DNA of 28,155 bases from IMG/VR virus record IMGVR_UViG_3300037358_000064, positions 1-28,155 of that record; one strand, written 5' to 3'. Positions 12,916 through 21,708 of this stretch are shown in pieces. Source of the stretch: a virus. The number at the start of each line of letters is the position of its first letter. The first letter of the stretch is position 1. The position numbers and the translations under genes were made by a program. A model generated the notes under the pieces. The model was not told the origin of the DNA and did no database searches. It was given only the letters and a program-made list of their open reading frames with translations.

Positions 12916-13620
12916 ATGGCCTCACTGACCAATGCCACCGCGGCATCCATTCTCGATCTGATTTTCAATGCAACGACGTGGACGAGCATTGCCATCAATG
13001 CCACCTCGTCCCCGGCGACGAATCTCTACGTCAGTCTGCACAACGCCGACCCCGGCGAGACGGGAAGCCAGACGACGAGTGAAACTGCGTACACCAACTA
13101 TGCCCGCGTCGCGGTCGTGCGTACCTCATCCGGCTTTACTGAATCGGGGACCAACCCTGAGCAAGTCGCCAACACAGCAACGATCACCTTTCCCCAGTGC
13201 GGGGCAACCGGTGACACGCTGACCTATTGGGGCTTAGGGCTCTCCTCGAGCGGTGCTGGAACGCTCCTGATGTCAGGGCCAATCGGGCCTGCGAACTCCT
13301 CCTACGGCTTTACCGCAACGCTTGCAAGCCCCGGTGTGTTGACGGTCGTGGGTTCGGCACTGACCGCCAACGAGCGCGTGATGGTCTATGGTGTGGGGCC
13401 AGCACTGGTGTTGCCGACGGGCCTGACGGAAGGCACCGTCTATTATGTGGGCACGGTGACGGGAACTGCCGTCACGCTCTCCACCACCACCGCCAATGCC
13501 AATCCTGTCAACACGAGCGCTACAGGCTCGGGAGTGTTGATTGCGTGCGCGCCGTTGGTGGTGTCCAACAATATCACTCCGAGCTTTGCGGCTTCAAGCC
13601 TCGTGATCTCGCTTGACTAG
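12916..13620 (+). CDS. Phage fibre-like structural protein
   Basis: A 234-aa protein with GAGG before ATG 12916. The first 110 residues (TNLYVSLHNADPGETGSQTTSETAYTNYARVAV, NTATITFPQ, YWGLGLSSSGAG) match a common phage tail or fibre-associated domain. After about residue 130 there is an inserted beta domain (VLTVVGSALTANERVMVYG, LTEGTVYYVGTVTGTAVTLS) of the kind seen decorating phage virion proteins, and the last segment returns to the first domain. Presumably part of the adsorption apparatus. The stop TAG shares a base with the GTG of the next gene. Confidence 0.7.
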   Translation: MASLTNATAASILDLIFNATTWTSIAINATSSPATNLYVSLHNADPGETGSQTTSETAYTNYARVAVVRTSSGFTESGTNPEQVANTATITFPQCGATGDTLTYWGLGLSSSGAGTLLMSGPIGPANSSYGFTATLASPGVLTVVGSALTANERVMVYGVGPALVLPTGLTEGTVYYVGTVTGTAVTLSTTTANANPVNTSATGSGVLIACAPLVVSNNITPSFAASSLVISLD

Positions 13621-15983
13621 TGGCCTACGTCCAAGCGCAGTTGGCGACTAACACTGCCGCGAGCGCCCACACCTCGCTTGCAACGGCTGGGCTCACGACG
13701 ACGAGCGGCAACACGCTCGTCGTTGGATTTCAGTCGGCAACGGGCGCAACGAGCGTCACGATTGCCGATTCCAAAAGCAATACGTGGACTGCGCATCCCA
13801 GCAATCCCTATAGCCCGATGGCAATTACTCCACGTGCGATCTATCTGTGGACCGCAAGCGGCATAGTAGGCGGTGCCGGTCATACCGTCACGATCAGTTT
13901 CACTTCAGTCACCGAGAATCAATCCCTAGTTGTCGAGGAATTCAGCGGGCGCACGCTCACCAGCGTGGTTGATGCAACCGGGGTTGGTTTTGAAACCACT
14001 GCCACCACGACTCATTCCACGGGCAGCGTAACGAGCACTCTGGCGGGGGATGATGTGGTCGCGTGGAGCGTCCCCAACACAGGTTCAGATGTAAACCAGA
14101 CGGCAAGTGGAAGCTGGACATTACCCGCAGCGGCAGTCAATAACACAGGCTCTGGCGGCACCGGGGGAATGCAGTATCAAGCGGGGGTTTCTGCAGGGAC
14201 ATATACCGATACCTGGACCACTTCAAGTTCCCTCAAGGGTGCTGGGCTCCTCGTCGCGTTGAAAGCGACCACGAATGGAGTTCTCATCGGGGGAACCATC
14301 ACAGCAGCATCACTTGCCGCAAGCGCGGTGGGTGCAGGTGCTCTTGCGGGTGCGACGGTTGATGGTGCTGTCACGCAAGGTTCGCTTTTCGGTGCTGGTC
14401 TGCTTATAGGCGACGCGGCAAGCAGCGCAATCACCGTAGGGTCTGTGCTGGGTGCGGGAGCACTTTCTGGCCCAGCGCTTTCTAGTGCGCTTGCGAATGC
14501 TCTGGGACTGCCCTTCTGGTTTGCTTACGGGTCCAGCATCAGCGGCTCTGTCTCCTCTGGTGCGCTTGCTGGCTCCGGTGCACTGCTGGGAGAGTCGCTG
14601 AGCGTGTTCGATGCTGCGGGATTGCTCAGCGGTGCCGGATCACTCTCAGGCGAGGGCATCAGCGCACTGATGGCTTCCGCGCCGATCAATGGCGCAATCA
14701 ACTTTGGGGGTGGCGCTGCCATCATCGGCAGCATCGGCAATGCCGCAATCAATGGCGCGCTGCCAGTGACCGGTACGGCATTTGCGGCAAGCCTTGCGGA
14801 AAGCGCGCTTACAGGTTATGGCGCTCTTACGTCTGAAGGCATTGCGGCGGCGGCGATCACGGCGGGCAGCGTAGTGGGCGCTGGCTCGCTGAGCGGCATG
14901 GCAAACGCCAGTGTCATAAGCGGTGGGGCGCTCACCGGTGCTGGCGCGCTCATCGCAAAAGCGATCGCTCTTGCGATTGCGACAGGGAGTTTGCAGGGCG
15001 TGGTGTTATTGAGCGGCGGGTCGGCACTTGATGCACTGATGGCGACAGGCACCCTTGGAGGCATTGGGAACCTCAGCGGCGAGAGTCTATCGTCGGGTGA
15101 AGCTCAGGGCGCGCTTTGCGGTGCTGGCAGTCTTGTGGGAAGAGCACCTGCAGTGCTTGTGGTGGGCGGTGTGCTCGGCGGGTTGGGGGCACTGACCGGC
15201 GGCGATGCATTCTCGGCAGCGCTAATGCAAGGCGCGCTCGTTGGCAGCGGAGCACTCACTGGGGATGCGCTCTGTGCTGCGTTCGGCTCTGGCGTCCTCT
15301 CGGGCGGCGGGGCGCTTGGCACACTGTCGGGTCAAGGCATCGCGGGACTTCTTGCCACAGCCTCACTGGGTGGTGCGATCCCTCTTCAGGGTGCGGCAAT
15401 TAGCACCGCTCTTGCTAACGCAATCCTGCTGGGCAGCGGTAAATTGTCGTCGCAAGCCGTTTCGGCTCTTAACGCTAGAGGCACACTTTCGGCCAGCGGG
15501 ATTCTGCAAGGCAGTGCAGCACTTGCTGTACTAGCCACCGCAGTGCCGTCCGGGCAGGCGATGTTGCAGGCGGATGTGCTGATTGCGCTTCTGCCGCGGG
15601 GCTTGCTCGTCGGCTCTGGACAACTCACCGCAACGAGCTTTGCAGAAGCACTCGCTAGTGGGGCACTGATCGGTGAGGGCACGCTCACGGGAATTATCGT
15701 CAGCTTTTTGAGCGCAGAAGGCGGCGTACTCGGTACGCAACATCTATTCGCCTCGGGAAGTGCTTTGGCGAGCTTGTTAGGCTCCGGCACTGTTGTCGGT
15801 GGACTCACCTTTTTGCCGGGGCCCTCCAGAATTGGAGTGCTTTCGAATCAGAGTACGATAGCCGTTCAGTACTGCGGCAGCCTCATCACCATCGAGCCCT
15901 CTCGCAGTGTGATCTTGATCGAACCGTATCTTAGTCCCATTATCATCGAGCCGTCTCCCAGCACCGTCACCATCGATCCGTGA
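13620..15983 (+). CDS. Giant Ala/Gly/Ser repeat protein, putative fibre
   Basis: A 787-aa protein with a GTG start at 13620. Residues 1-215 form a beta-rich domain (TSGNTLVVGFQSATGATSVTIADS..., LVVEEFSGRTLTSVVDATG). Residues about 220-735 are some two dozen diverged repeats of about 20-22 residues, typically G-x-L-x-G-x-G-x-L-x-G-x-x-x-S-x-A-L-A. The end is a short Ile-Glu-Pro repeat (ITIEPS, ILIEP, IIIEPS, VTIDP). The repeat resembles a solenoid or beta-roll and has no charged residues to speak of. It probably makes a long fibre or a low-friction stalk. It could instead be a host-surface decoy. The DNA repeats have diverged, so the array is old. Confidence 0.7.
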   Translation: MAYVQAQLATNTAASAHTSLATAGLTTTSGNTLVVGFQSATGATSVTIADSKSNTWTAHPSNPYSPMAITPRAIYLWTASGIVGGAGHTVTISFTSVTENQSLVVEEFSGRTLTSVVDATGVGFETTATTTHSTGSVTSTLAGDDVVAWSVPNTGSDVNQTASGSWTLPAAAVNNTGSGGTGGMQYQAGVSAGTYTDTWTTSSSLKGAGLLVALKATTNGVLIGGTITAASLAASAVGAGALAGATVDGAVTQGSLFGAGLLIGDAASSAITVGSVLGAGALSGPALSSALANALGLPFWFAYGSSISGSVSSGALAGSGALLGESLSVFDAAGLLSGAGSLSGEGISALMASAPINGAINFGGGAAIIGSIGNAAINGALPVTGTAFAASLAESALTGYGALTSEGIAAAAITAGSVVGAGSLSGMANASVISGGALTGAGALIAKAIALAIATGSLQGVVLLSGGSALDALMATGTLGGIGNLSGESLSSGEAQGALCGAGSLVGRAPAVLVVGGVLGGLGALTGGDAFSAALMQGALVGSGALTGDALCAAFGSGVLSGGGALGTLSGQGIAGLLATASLGGAIPLQGAAISTALANAILLGSGKLSSQAVSALNARGTLSASGILQGSAALAVLATAVPSGQAMLQADVLIALLPRGLLVGSGQLTATSFAEALASGALIGEGTLTGIIVSFLSAEGGVLGTQHLFASGSALASLLGSGTVVGGLTFLPGPSRIGVLSNQSTIAVQYCGSLITIEPSRSVILIEPYLSPIIIEPSPSTVTIDP

Positions 15984-15989
15984 AATGTC

Positions 15990-16325
15990 ATGAGCCTGCC
16001 CTGCATCAATCAGCTGAGCCAGTGTTACGTCACGATCAATTATCTGGACGAGAACGACAACCCCTTCACCCCTTCTGCGGTCTCGTGGCGTGTGTGGGAT
16101 GGCACCAACAACGTGCTTCTTCAGGACTGGACTGCCATCGGCGGCACACTTGGCACATCGAGCCAGATCATCATCCCGCCAACGCTCAACCAGTTGGGCA
16201 GTGAGGACAACCCAAACGAATTGCGTGTCGTGATTTTCCAGATCACATTGATTGCGACAGTGATCCGTTATGATTTCCAGGGCTACACGATCATTGCCGT
16301 GCCTACACTGGCGAATTTAACGTAG
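15990..16325 (+). CDS. Small beta-rich structural protein (111 aa)
   Basis: MSLPCINQLSQCYVTINYLD opens a 111-aa product that is almost all beta strand (AVSWRVWDGTNNVLLQDW, ELRVVIFQITLIATVIRYDFQGY). It starts seven bases after the repeat protein's stop, so the two are probably co-translated. It could be a fibre cap, connector or chaperone. I do not recognise a named family. Confidence 0.6.
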   Translation: MSLPCINQLSQCYVTINYLDENDNPFTPSAVSWRVWDGTNNVLLQDWTAIGGTLGTSSQIIIPPTLNQLGSEDNPNELRVVIFQITLIATVIRYDFQGYTIIAVPTLANLT

Positions 16326-16348
16326 CGCGTGTGTGGACTGCTCCTCAT

Positions 16349-16429
16349 ATGGCTACTACTTCCAACACCGGAACCGCCGCTGTTGTTGATCATGTGGACC
16401 GCCGACAGCGCAATTACAGCGGACTCTGA
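16349..16429 (+). CDS. Micro-ORF before TerL (26 aa)
   Basis: ATG 16349 to TGA 16429 encodes MATTSNTGTAAVVDHVDRRQ.... It ends six bases before the TerL GTG. No good ribosome site is seen. It may be a leader peptide, a short real gene or chance. Confidence 0.3.
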   Translation: MATTSNTGTAAVVDHVDRRQRNYSGL

Positions 16430-16434
16430 CTATC

Positions 16435-18063
16435 GTGCTTGATTTCAAGCATCCTGATTACCCGTCCGTCTTTCGCAAGCGAGCACGGTTCCTGGAGCTC
16501 ATTCGCGCAAAGCCGGAGAAGCTCGAGGAATTGAAGGCGTATTACACGAAGCACCCGTGCGACTTCATCAACGACTGGGGCGTAACCGTTGACCCCAGGA
16601 AGCTTGCCGTCGGCAAGCCGGTCAATATGCCGTTCATCCTCTTCCCCAAGCAGCGCGAGTTTTTGGAGTGGCTGCTCGAGCGATGGAAGAATGGCGAGCC
16701 CGGAATCGTCGTCAAGTCACGAGATGTAGGCGCAAGCTGGCTTGCGATGGCGCTCTCCTGCACGCTATGCCTCTTCCACAAAAACATGATGGTTGGAGTA
16801 GGGTCAGCAAAACAGGACAAGCTTGATCGCACGGGAGACCCTGACACCATATTTTTCAAAGCCCGCACGTTCATCAAGGAACTGCCGGCCGAGTTTCGCA
16901 CGGGGTGGAATGAGCAGCGCGATTCGCTCTTTTTGCGCTTGTTGTTCCCAGCCACCGATTCATCCATCACAGGAGAAGCGGGAGATAACATCGGCCGTGG
17001 TGGTAGAAAGGCCATCTACTTCCTCGATGAGTCGGCTCACCTGGAGCGCCCGCAACTGGTGGATGCTTCTCTCGCCTCCAACACGGACTGCCGTATTGAT
17101 ATCTCAAGCGTGAACGGGTCCGCCAATCCTTTTGCTCAAAAGGCACGCGGTGGCAAGATCAAGAGGTTTGATTTCCTGTGGACCGATGATCCTCGAAAGG
17201 ATGCGGCGTGGTTTGAGAAGAAGCAGCTGGAATTGGACCCCATCGTATTGAATCAGGAAATCTTGTGTGACTTTTCCGCGAGCATGGAAGGCATCATCAT
17301 TCCTGCGATCTGGGTTGCTGCGGCTCGGGATGCCCATATTCGCTTGAAGATCAAGCCCACCGGCGCCAAGCGCGGCGCGCTCGATGTGGCGGATGAGGGC
17401 GTGGACAGGAACGCATTTGGTGTGCGCCACGGAAATGTGCTGACCTATGCGGAGTCCTGGAGCGGTAAAGAATCGGACATTTACAAGACGACCGAACGGG
17501 CGTTTCTGTTGTGCGACACGAATGCCCTTACCGGATTTTCATATGACGCCGATGGCTTAGGAGCAGGAGTCAGGGGCGATGCCCGTAAGATCAACGAGCA
17601 TCGCGCCTCAATCGGGCTGAAGCAGATGCATGTGACGCCCTTTCGAGCTTCCGGTGCGGTTCTTGATCCAGAGAGCATTGCGCAGAAAACAGACCGCAAG
17701 AATGAGGACTTCTTCGAGAATGCCGGTATACAGGCGGCATGGGCATTGCGCTTTCGCTTCGAGGCCACTTACCGGGCGGTGGTGAAAGGCGAGCCGTTCA
17801 ATCCCGACGATATCATCAGCATCAGTTCGGACTTTCCGGAAGTCGATGCGCTGTGTATGGAACTCTCACAGCCGACTTACGGTCAGGCAAAGTCCGGTAA
17901 GCTTCTGCTGGAAAAGAAACCAGATGGCAGCAAGTCGCCCAACTTTTTTGATTGCACGCTGCAGCTCTTCGGCCCCTCTAAGGTTGAAATGATCATCTCC
18001 CCCGCTTTCCTACAGACACTTCAACATGCGTCAAACAATCCGCAGATGGCTCGGCATATCTGA
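16435..18063 (+). CDS. terL: Terminase large subunit
   Basis: A 542-aa packaging motor with a GTG start. The ATPase domain has the terminase-type Walker A KSRDVGAS (94-101), Walker B AIYFLDESAH (Asp198, Glu199 catalytic) and a coupling motif near ISSVNGSAN (about 224-232). The RNase H-like nuclease domain shows LDVADEGVDRNAFGV (Asp317, Asp320, Asp324) and FSYDADGLGAG (Asp371/Asp373), the acidic residues that bind metal. It cuts and pumps DNA through the portal into the prohead. The 38-base overlap with the portal gene and the following order match a standard myovirus head cluster. Confidence 0.93.
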   Translation: MLDFKHPDYPSVFRKRARFLELIRAKPEKLEELKAYYTKHPCDFINDWGVTVDPRKLAVGKPVNMPFILFPKQREFLEWLLERWKNGEPGIVVKSRDVGASWLAMALSCTLCLFHKNMMVGVGSAKQDKLDRTGDPDTIFFKARTFIKELPAEFRTGWNEQRDSLFLRLLFPATDSSITGEAGDNIGRGGRKAIYFLDESAHLERPQLVDASLASNTDCRIDISSVNGSANPFAQKARGGKIKRFDFLWTDDPRKDAAWFEKKQLELDPIVLNQEILCDFSASMEGIIIPAIWVAAARDAHIRLKIKPTGAKRGALDVADEGVDRNAFGVRHGNVLTYAESWSGKESDIYKTTERAFLLCDTNALTGFSYDADGLGAGVRGDARKINEHRASIGLKQMHVTPFRASGAVLDPESIAQKTDRKNEDFFENAGIQAAWALRFRFEATYRAVVKGEPFNPDDIISISSDFPEVDALCMELSQPTYGQAKSGKLLLEKKPDGSKSPNFFDCTLQLFGPSKVEMIISPAFLQTLQHASNNPQMARHI

Positions 18064-19522
18064 GCCCGCACCGCCCTTCACGATCAGTGAGGCGGCATTG
18101 CAAAATCTGGGGCCGAAGTCTCCTAGCACGGTGATCCGTCGCGAGCTCGGCCGACCAGTATTACCGCCAGGGGTGATCCCGAATGATGCTCCAAAGACTC
18201 CAACGCTTGCGATGGACGATGCTGGGATCACACAGAGCTTATGGAGCTGGGCGAACACCTTGGGAGCTTATGGTTGCGGCCTGTGGTTCCCCGGCTATCC
18301 GTACCTTGCGGAACTTGCCCAGCGCTCAGAATACCGTGTGCCATCCCAGACCATTGCCACGGAGATGACGCGCAAGTGGATCAAGTTCAAGAGTACGGCG
18401 GAAGGGGACAAGTCCGACAAGATCGAGCAGCTCGAAAAGTGGTTCAAGGATTTCGCGGTACAGGAGGCGTTTCGCAAGGCGAGTTTGCTCGATGGACAGT
18501 TCGGCAGAGCGCAGATCTATCTCAACATCAAGGGGCAGGATGCCAAGCGCGATAAGCCTCTCGTGATCGCGCCGGAGACGATTTCCATAGGGTCTTTCCT
18601 CGGCTTCAAGGTGATCGAACCGATGTGGACGACGCCCGTCATGTGGAATGCCACAGATCCCACGCGCGATGACTTCTACAATCCCACTATGTGGTACGTG
18701 CTCGGCAAGCAGACCCATGCTTCGCGCTTGATGATGTTCATCTCGCGCGAGGTGCCTGATCTTCTCAAGCCGTCCTATAACTTTGGCGGTATCTCGCTGA
18801 CGCAGCTGATGGAGCCGTACGTCAACCGCTGGCTTAAAACCAGCGATGGGGTGAACAAGCTCATCAATAACTTCTCGAAGATGGTGATGCTCACCGACAT
18901 GGCGGCATCCTTGCAGGGCGAGCCTAACGGTAATGCACTGCTCAGGCGCGTGCGGGCGATGGTTCTGTCTGGGGACAATCAGGGGATGTTCGTCGGCAAC
19001 TTCGGCACCGAGGATTTGAAGAACGTCGCCGTTCCTCTTGCTGGACTCGATAAGCTCCAAGCCCAAGCACAGGAGCACATGTGCGCGCCATCGCAGATGC
19101 CGCTTGTCAAGCTGACGGGCATTACCCCTTCGGGCCTCAACAACTCAAGCGAGGGCGAGATACAGGTGTGGTACGACCATATCGTGTCCTTGCAGGTGAA
19201 GGAGTATTCGCCTCGGCTGAACACGGTGCTGCAATTGGCGCAACTGGATCTCTTTGGCGAAGTGGATGATTCGATCAGTTACGAATATGTGCCGCTCATG
19301 GAGCCTGATGGTGAAGCATTGGCACGGCAGAGAAAGACCGATGGCGAGGCGGGCGTGGGCTACATTGCATCTGGCGTCATCTCACCGGAAGAGGAACGCG
19401 AGCGCCTCGCGCATGACCCCTTAAGCGGATACGAAAATTTGAGCGGACCGCCACCGGAGCCGCCAGTGGAGGAACCCACTGGCGCATCGAACGACGATGA
19501 TGGCAGCGCAGAAGCGGCCTAA
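18026..19522 (+). CDS. Portal protein (DUF1073 family)
   Basis: A 498-aa protein starting in the last codons of terL (MRQTIRRWLGISEPAPPF...). LGAYGCGLWFPGYPYLAELAQRSEYR, RKASLLDGQFGRAQIYLNI, KVIEPMWTTPVMWN and PSQMPLVKLTGITPSGLNNSSEGEIQVWYDHI are the DUF1073 portal pattern. The portal is the dodecameric DNA entry ring at one capsid vertex. The C-terminus ends in a Pro/acidic tail. Its stop region overlaps the Mu F-like gene by 26 bases. Confidence 0.92.
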   Translation: MRQTIRRWLGISEPAPPFTISEAALQNLGPKSPSTVIRRELGRPVLPPGVIPNDAPKTPTLAMDDAGITQSLWSWANTLGAYGCGLWFPGYPYLAELAQRSEYRVPSQTIATEMTRKWIKFKSTAEGDKSDKIEQLEKWFKDFAVQEAFRKASLLDGQFGRAQIYLNIKGQDAKRDKPLVIAPETISIGSFLGFKVIEPMWTTPVMWNATDPTRDDFYNPTMWYVLGKQTHASRLMMFISREVPDLLKPSYNFGGISLTQLMEPYVNRWLKTSDGVNKLINNFSKMVMLTDMAASLQGEPNGNALLRRVRAMVLSGDNQGMFVGNFGTEDLKNVAVPLAGLDKLQAQAQEHMCAPSQMPLVKLTGITPSGLNNSSEGEIQVWYDHIVSLQVKEYSPRLNTVLQLAQLDLFGEVDDSISYEYVPLMEPDGEALARQRKTDGEAGVGYIASGVISPEEERERLAHDPLSGYENLSGPPPEPPVEEPTGASNDDDGSAEAA

Positions 19523-20324
19523 AGACAACGCGATTATCCTGCGCCCCATATTCGCCAACGAGGGCGTGAGGGTCGAATATGAGCGCACACTGCAGAAGTG
19601 GCTTAAGGCCATGCACGATTCCATGCAGCTGCATATTGCGGACGCTTGGAAGGAGCAGCCGCCCAGTATCGGTTTTGCCCAAGACGATGCTATCGCCACG
19701 ATTTCATTGCGCCGCACGCTCACCAAATGGGGCAAGCGCTGGATCTCCAAGTTCGATGCGCTGTCCGCTGACCTGGCGAAGAGATTTGCAGACAAATCAT
19801 TAGGCACGACGGAAAGCGCTATGCGGGCAGCTTTGGCCGCTGCAGGTTTCACCGTGGCATTCAAGCCGACGCAGGCGAGTCTCGAAGCCTATCAGGCGGT
19901 GATCGCCTCTAACGTGGCGCTCATCAAGAGCGTGCCGCAGATATTCCTCAAGGACGTGCAAAACAGTGTATGGGATTCGGTGGTGAAGGGCGGGGACCTT
20001 GCAACGCTCTCACGAAGTTTGCAGCAGAATTACGGCGTGAGTTACCGGCGTGCTGCTCTTATCGCACGCACGGAGAATTTCAAAGCCAAGGCGTTGATCG
20101 AGTCGGTGAGAAGGAAGCAACTCGGTATCTCACTGGCCGTATGGATGCATTCGCACGCTGGCGTGACTCCACGCAAGACGCACATAGCGATGAACGGCAA
20201 AGAATTTGACGTTTCAAAAGGCATGTACGACAGCGAAGAGGGCGAATACGTATTCCCCGGCCAGCTGATCAACTGCCGCTGTTCATCGCGCGCCATTTTG
20301 GAGTCCTTAAACACCGCCCCGTAA
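19497..20324 (+). CDS. Phage head morphogenesis protein (Mu gpF-like)
   Basis: A 275-aa protein (ATG 19497 or 19500). The C-terminal half has the conserved SYRRAALIARTENFKAKA, SHAGVTPRKTHIAMNGKEFDV and FPGQLINCRCSSRAIL, the signature of the Mu F/SPP1 gp7 minor head family. These proteins ride with the portal and aid head assembly or DNA ejection. The N-terminus is helical. Position between portal and protease is as usual. Confidence 0.9.
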   Translation: MMAAQKRPKDNAIILRPIFANEGVRVEYERTLQKWLKAMHDSMQLHIADAWKEQPPSIGFAQDDAIATISLRRTLTKWGKRWISKFDALSADLAKRFADKSLGTTESAMRAALAAAGFTVAFKPTQASLEAYQAVIASNVALIKSVPQIFLKDVQNSVWDSVVKGGDLATLSRSLQQNYGVSYRRAALIARTENFKAKALIESVRRKQLGISLAVWMHSHAGVTPRKTHIAMNGKEFDVSKGMYDSEEGEYVFPGQLINCRCSSRAILESLNTAP

Positions 20325-20327
20325 ATC

Positions 20328-20356
20328 TTGACAGGCTCATAGCGCCTAGCTACTGT
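20328..20356 (+). promoter_or_regulatory. Candidate promoter before the protease gene
   Basis: A perfect TTGACA (20328-20333), a 17-base spacer and TACTGT (20351-20356) lie in the short gap between the Mu F-like and protease genes. The -10 is poor, but this is the only good -35 in the head cluster I noticed. It could add transcription of the capsid genes. Confidence 0.4.
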
Positions 20357-20394
20357 CCCGCTCGCAGCGATTTTTAAGGCTAGTTCTTTGCGCA

Positions 20395-21588
20395 ATGGTA
20401 ATTGCGTTAGACCGGTCGCTGCGGTCCTACGACTTGGACAAACGTCTGTTTGTCGAGTCGTGCAACCTCTCCAAAGCGATGATCTGTCCGTACCTTGGGA
20501 AAGAGATTCCGAGGTATCAGGAATTGGGGCTCGATCCCGACAAGGTGTATCGCCTCTACCGCGATCCTGCAGAGCTAGAAGCAGCAGCCCCGACCTTTCG
20601 CAATCTCCCGCTTCTCATCACGCACAAAGCCGTCTCCGCAGACGAGCCTGCACAGCAGCTCGTCGTCGGGACGACCGGCGATCAGGTGAAGTTCGACCCC
20701 CCGTACCTGAAAGCCTCGATTGCCGCATGGACGGCGCAAGCCATCAGGGCCATCGAATCGGGCCACAAGGAGCAGCTCTCCTGCGGCTATCACTACGTGG
20801 CCGACATGACGCCCGGCTATGCGATGGGCGAGTACTTCGACGGCCGGATGACCCAGTTGGTTGGGAATCACGTAGCGCTCGTGGAAGAGGGCCGGTGTGG
20901 CCCCGAAGTTGTTGTGCCTGACCACCTCCCCCCGGAGCTCAAAATGCGCGCCAAATTAGCCGAAGCCCTGAAGCCCTTTCTCGCCAAGGATGCAGACCCC
21001 GAGAAACTCACCGTCGCGCTCGATGCGGCGATGAAGGACTGCGAGGCTGAGGATGATGAGGAGGAGGAGGAGGAGGAAAAGAAGAAGAAGGCGGCCGACA
21101 AGAAAGCCAAAGACAAAAAGGCCAAGGACGAAAAGGACGACGAGGAGGAGGAGAAGAAGGCCAAGGACAAGAAAGCAAAAGACGGCGACCCGGATCACCG
21201 CAAGGATTTCGAGTCCGAGAAGGACAAGGCCAAGGATGCCGCTCTGGCAGCCGCGAAGGACGCCGGCATGGTCACGGCGGATGAGATGAAAGCGGCGATC
21301 AAGGCCGCAAGCGATGCTGCTGTGGCGCGCGTGGAAGCCTTGCATGTGGCGCGCCGGGAAGTCGAGCCCATCTGTGGCGTTGATGTTGCTTTGGACAGTG
21401 CGGAAGCCGTGTACGGCTTCGCTTTGAAGCAACTCAAGATCGATACCAAGGACGTGCCGCCCGCAGCGTACAAGGCGCTCTTGAGCGTGGCGAAGCACAA
21501 AGCGACCCCCGCACCAAAACTCGGCATGGACTGTGCCGCGGCCAACGCCGCGATCATCTGGCCGGGACTGGCACAGATTCGTGCGTAA
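20395..21588 (+). CDS. DUF2213 head maturation protease with scaffold-like region
   Basis: A 397-aa protein. Residues 1-185 (MICPYLGKEIPRYQELGLDP, FRNLPLLITHKAVS, KEQLSCGYHYVADMTPG, GNHVALVEEGRCGPEVVV) match the DUF2213 protease family. Residues about 215-275 are an extreme run of Asp, Glu and Lys (a charged coiled or disordered stretch). A helical C-terminus follows. Protease plus scaffold in one chain is typical for heads that make a DUF2184 capsid. The protease would process the shell during maturation. The start ATG at 20395 lacks a strong ribosome site. Confidence 0.85.
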   Translation: MVIALDRSLRSYDLDKRLFVESCNLSKAMICPYLGKEIPRYQELGLDPDKVYRLYRDPAELEAAAPTFRNLPLLITHKAVSADEPAQQLVVGTTGDQVKFDPPYLKASIAAWTAQAIRAIESGHKEQLSCGYHYVADMTPGYAMGEYFDGRMTQLVGNHVALVEEGRCGPEVVVPDHLPPELKMRAKLAEALKPFLAKDADPEKLTVALDAAMKDCEAEDDEEEEEEEKKKKAADKKAKDKKAKDEKDDEEEEKKAKDKKAKDGDPDHRKDFESEKDKAKDAALAAAKDAGMVTADEMKAAIKAASDAAVARVEALHVARREVEPICGVDVALDSAEAVYGFALKQLKIDTKDVPPAAYKALLSVAKHKATPAPKLGMDCAAANAAIIWPGLAQIRA

Positions 21589-21600
21589 CCCATTCGAAAA

Positions 21601-21680
21601 CGCTGGCCCCGCGACCGTAAAGATGCTTACGGCGCTGCTGCAAACCGGAAAACAGCACTTTCAGGTTGCGGGGTCTAGCG
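21601..21680 (+). ncRNA. Predicted structured RNA between protease/scaffold and cement/capsid genes
   Basis: The 5' arm (21601-21616) pairs with the 3' arm (21664-21680) in a stem of up to 16 bp with two G-U pairs and one bulged U. Inside are a perfect 6-bp hairpin (21615-21620 with 21627-21632; two bases compete with the long stem) and a 5-bp hairpin (21636-21640 with 21653-21657). Together they make a three-way junction. No tRNA, hammerhead core or T-run is present. It lies 28 bases before the next ATG. Function could be processing, translational control or a stability element. Pairing was done by eye. Confidence 0.55.
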
Positions 21681-21708
21681 CCCTTTACTCAGCACAGGTG
21701 CGCCTCTC

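Noticed and set aside
14177-15808. Several Pro/Ala/Ser-rich minus-strand ORFs
   Set aside because: They are antisense shadows of the Gly/Ala/Ser repeat gene, produced by its codon bias.
20956-21498. Leu-rich minus-strand ORF looking like a multi-pass membrane protein
   Set aside because: It is the reverse reading of the Asp/Glu/Lys stretch of the protease/scaffold gene.
21601-21680. tRNA or hammerhead ribozyme
   Set aside because: There is no T-loop consensus, CCA-like end or CUGAUGA core, so only the general fold is reported.
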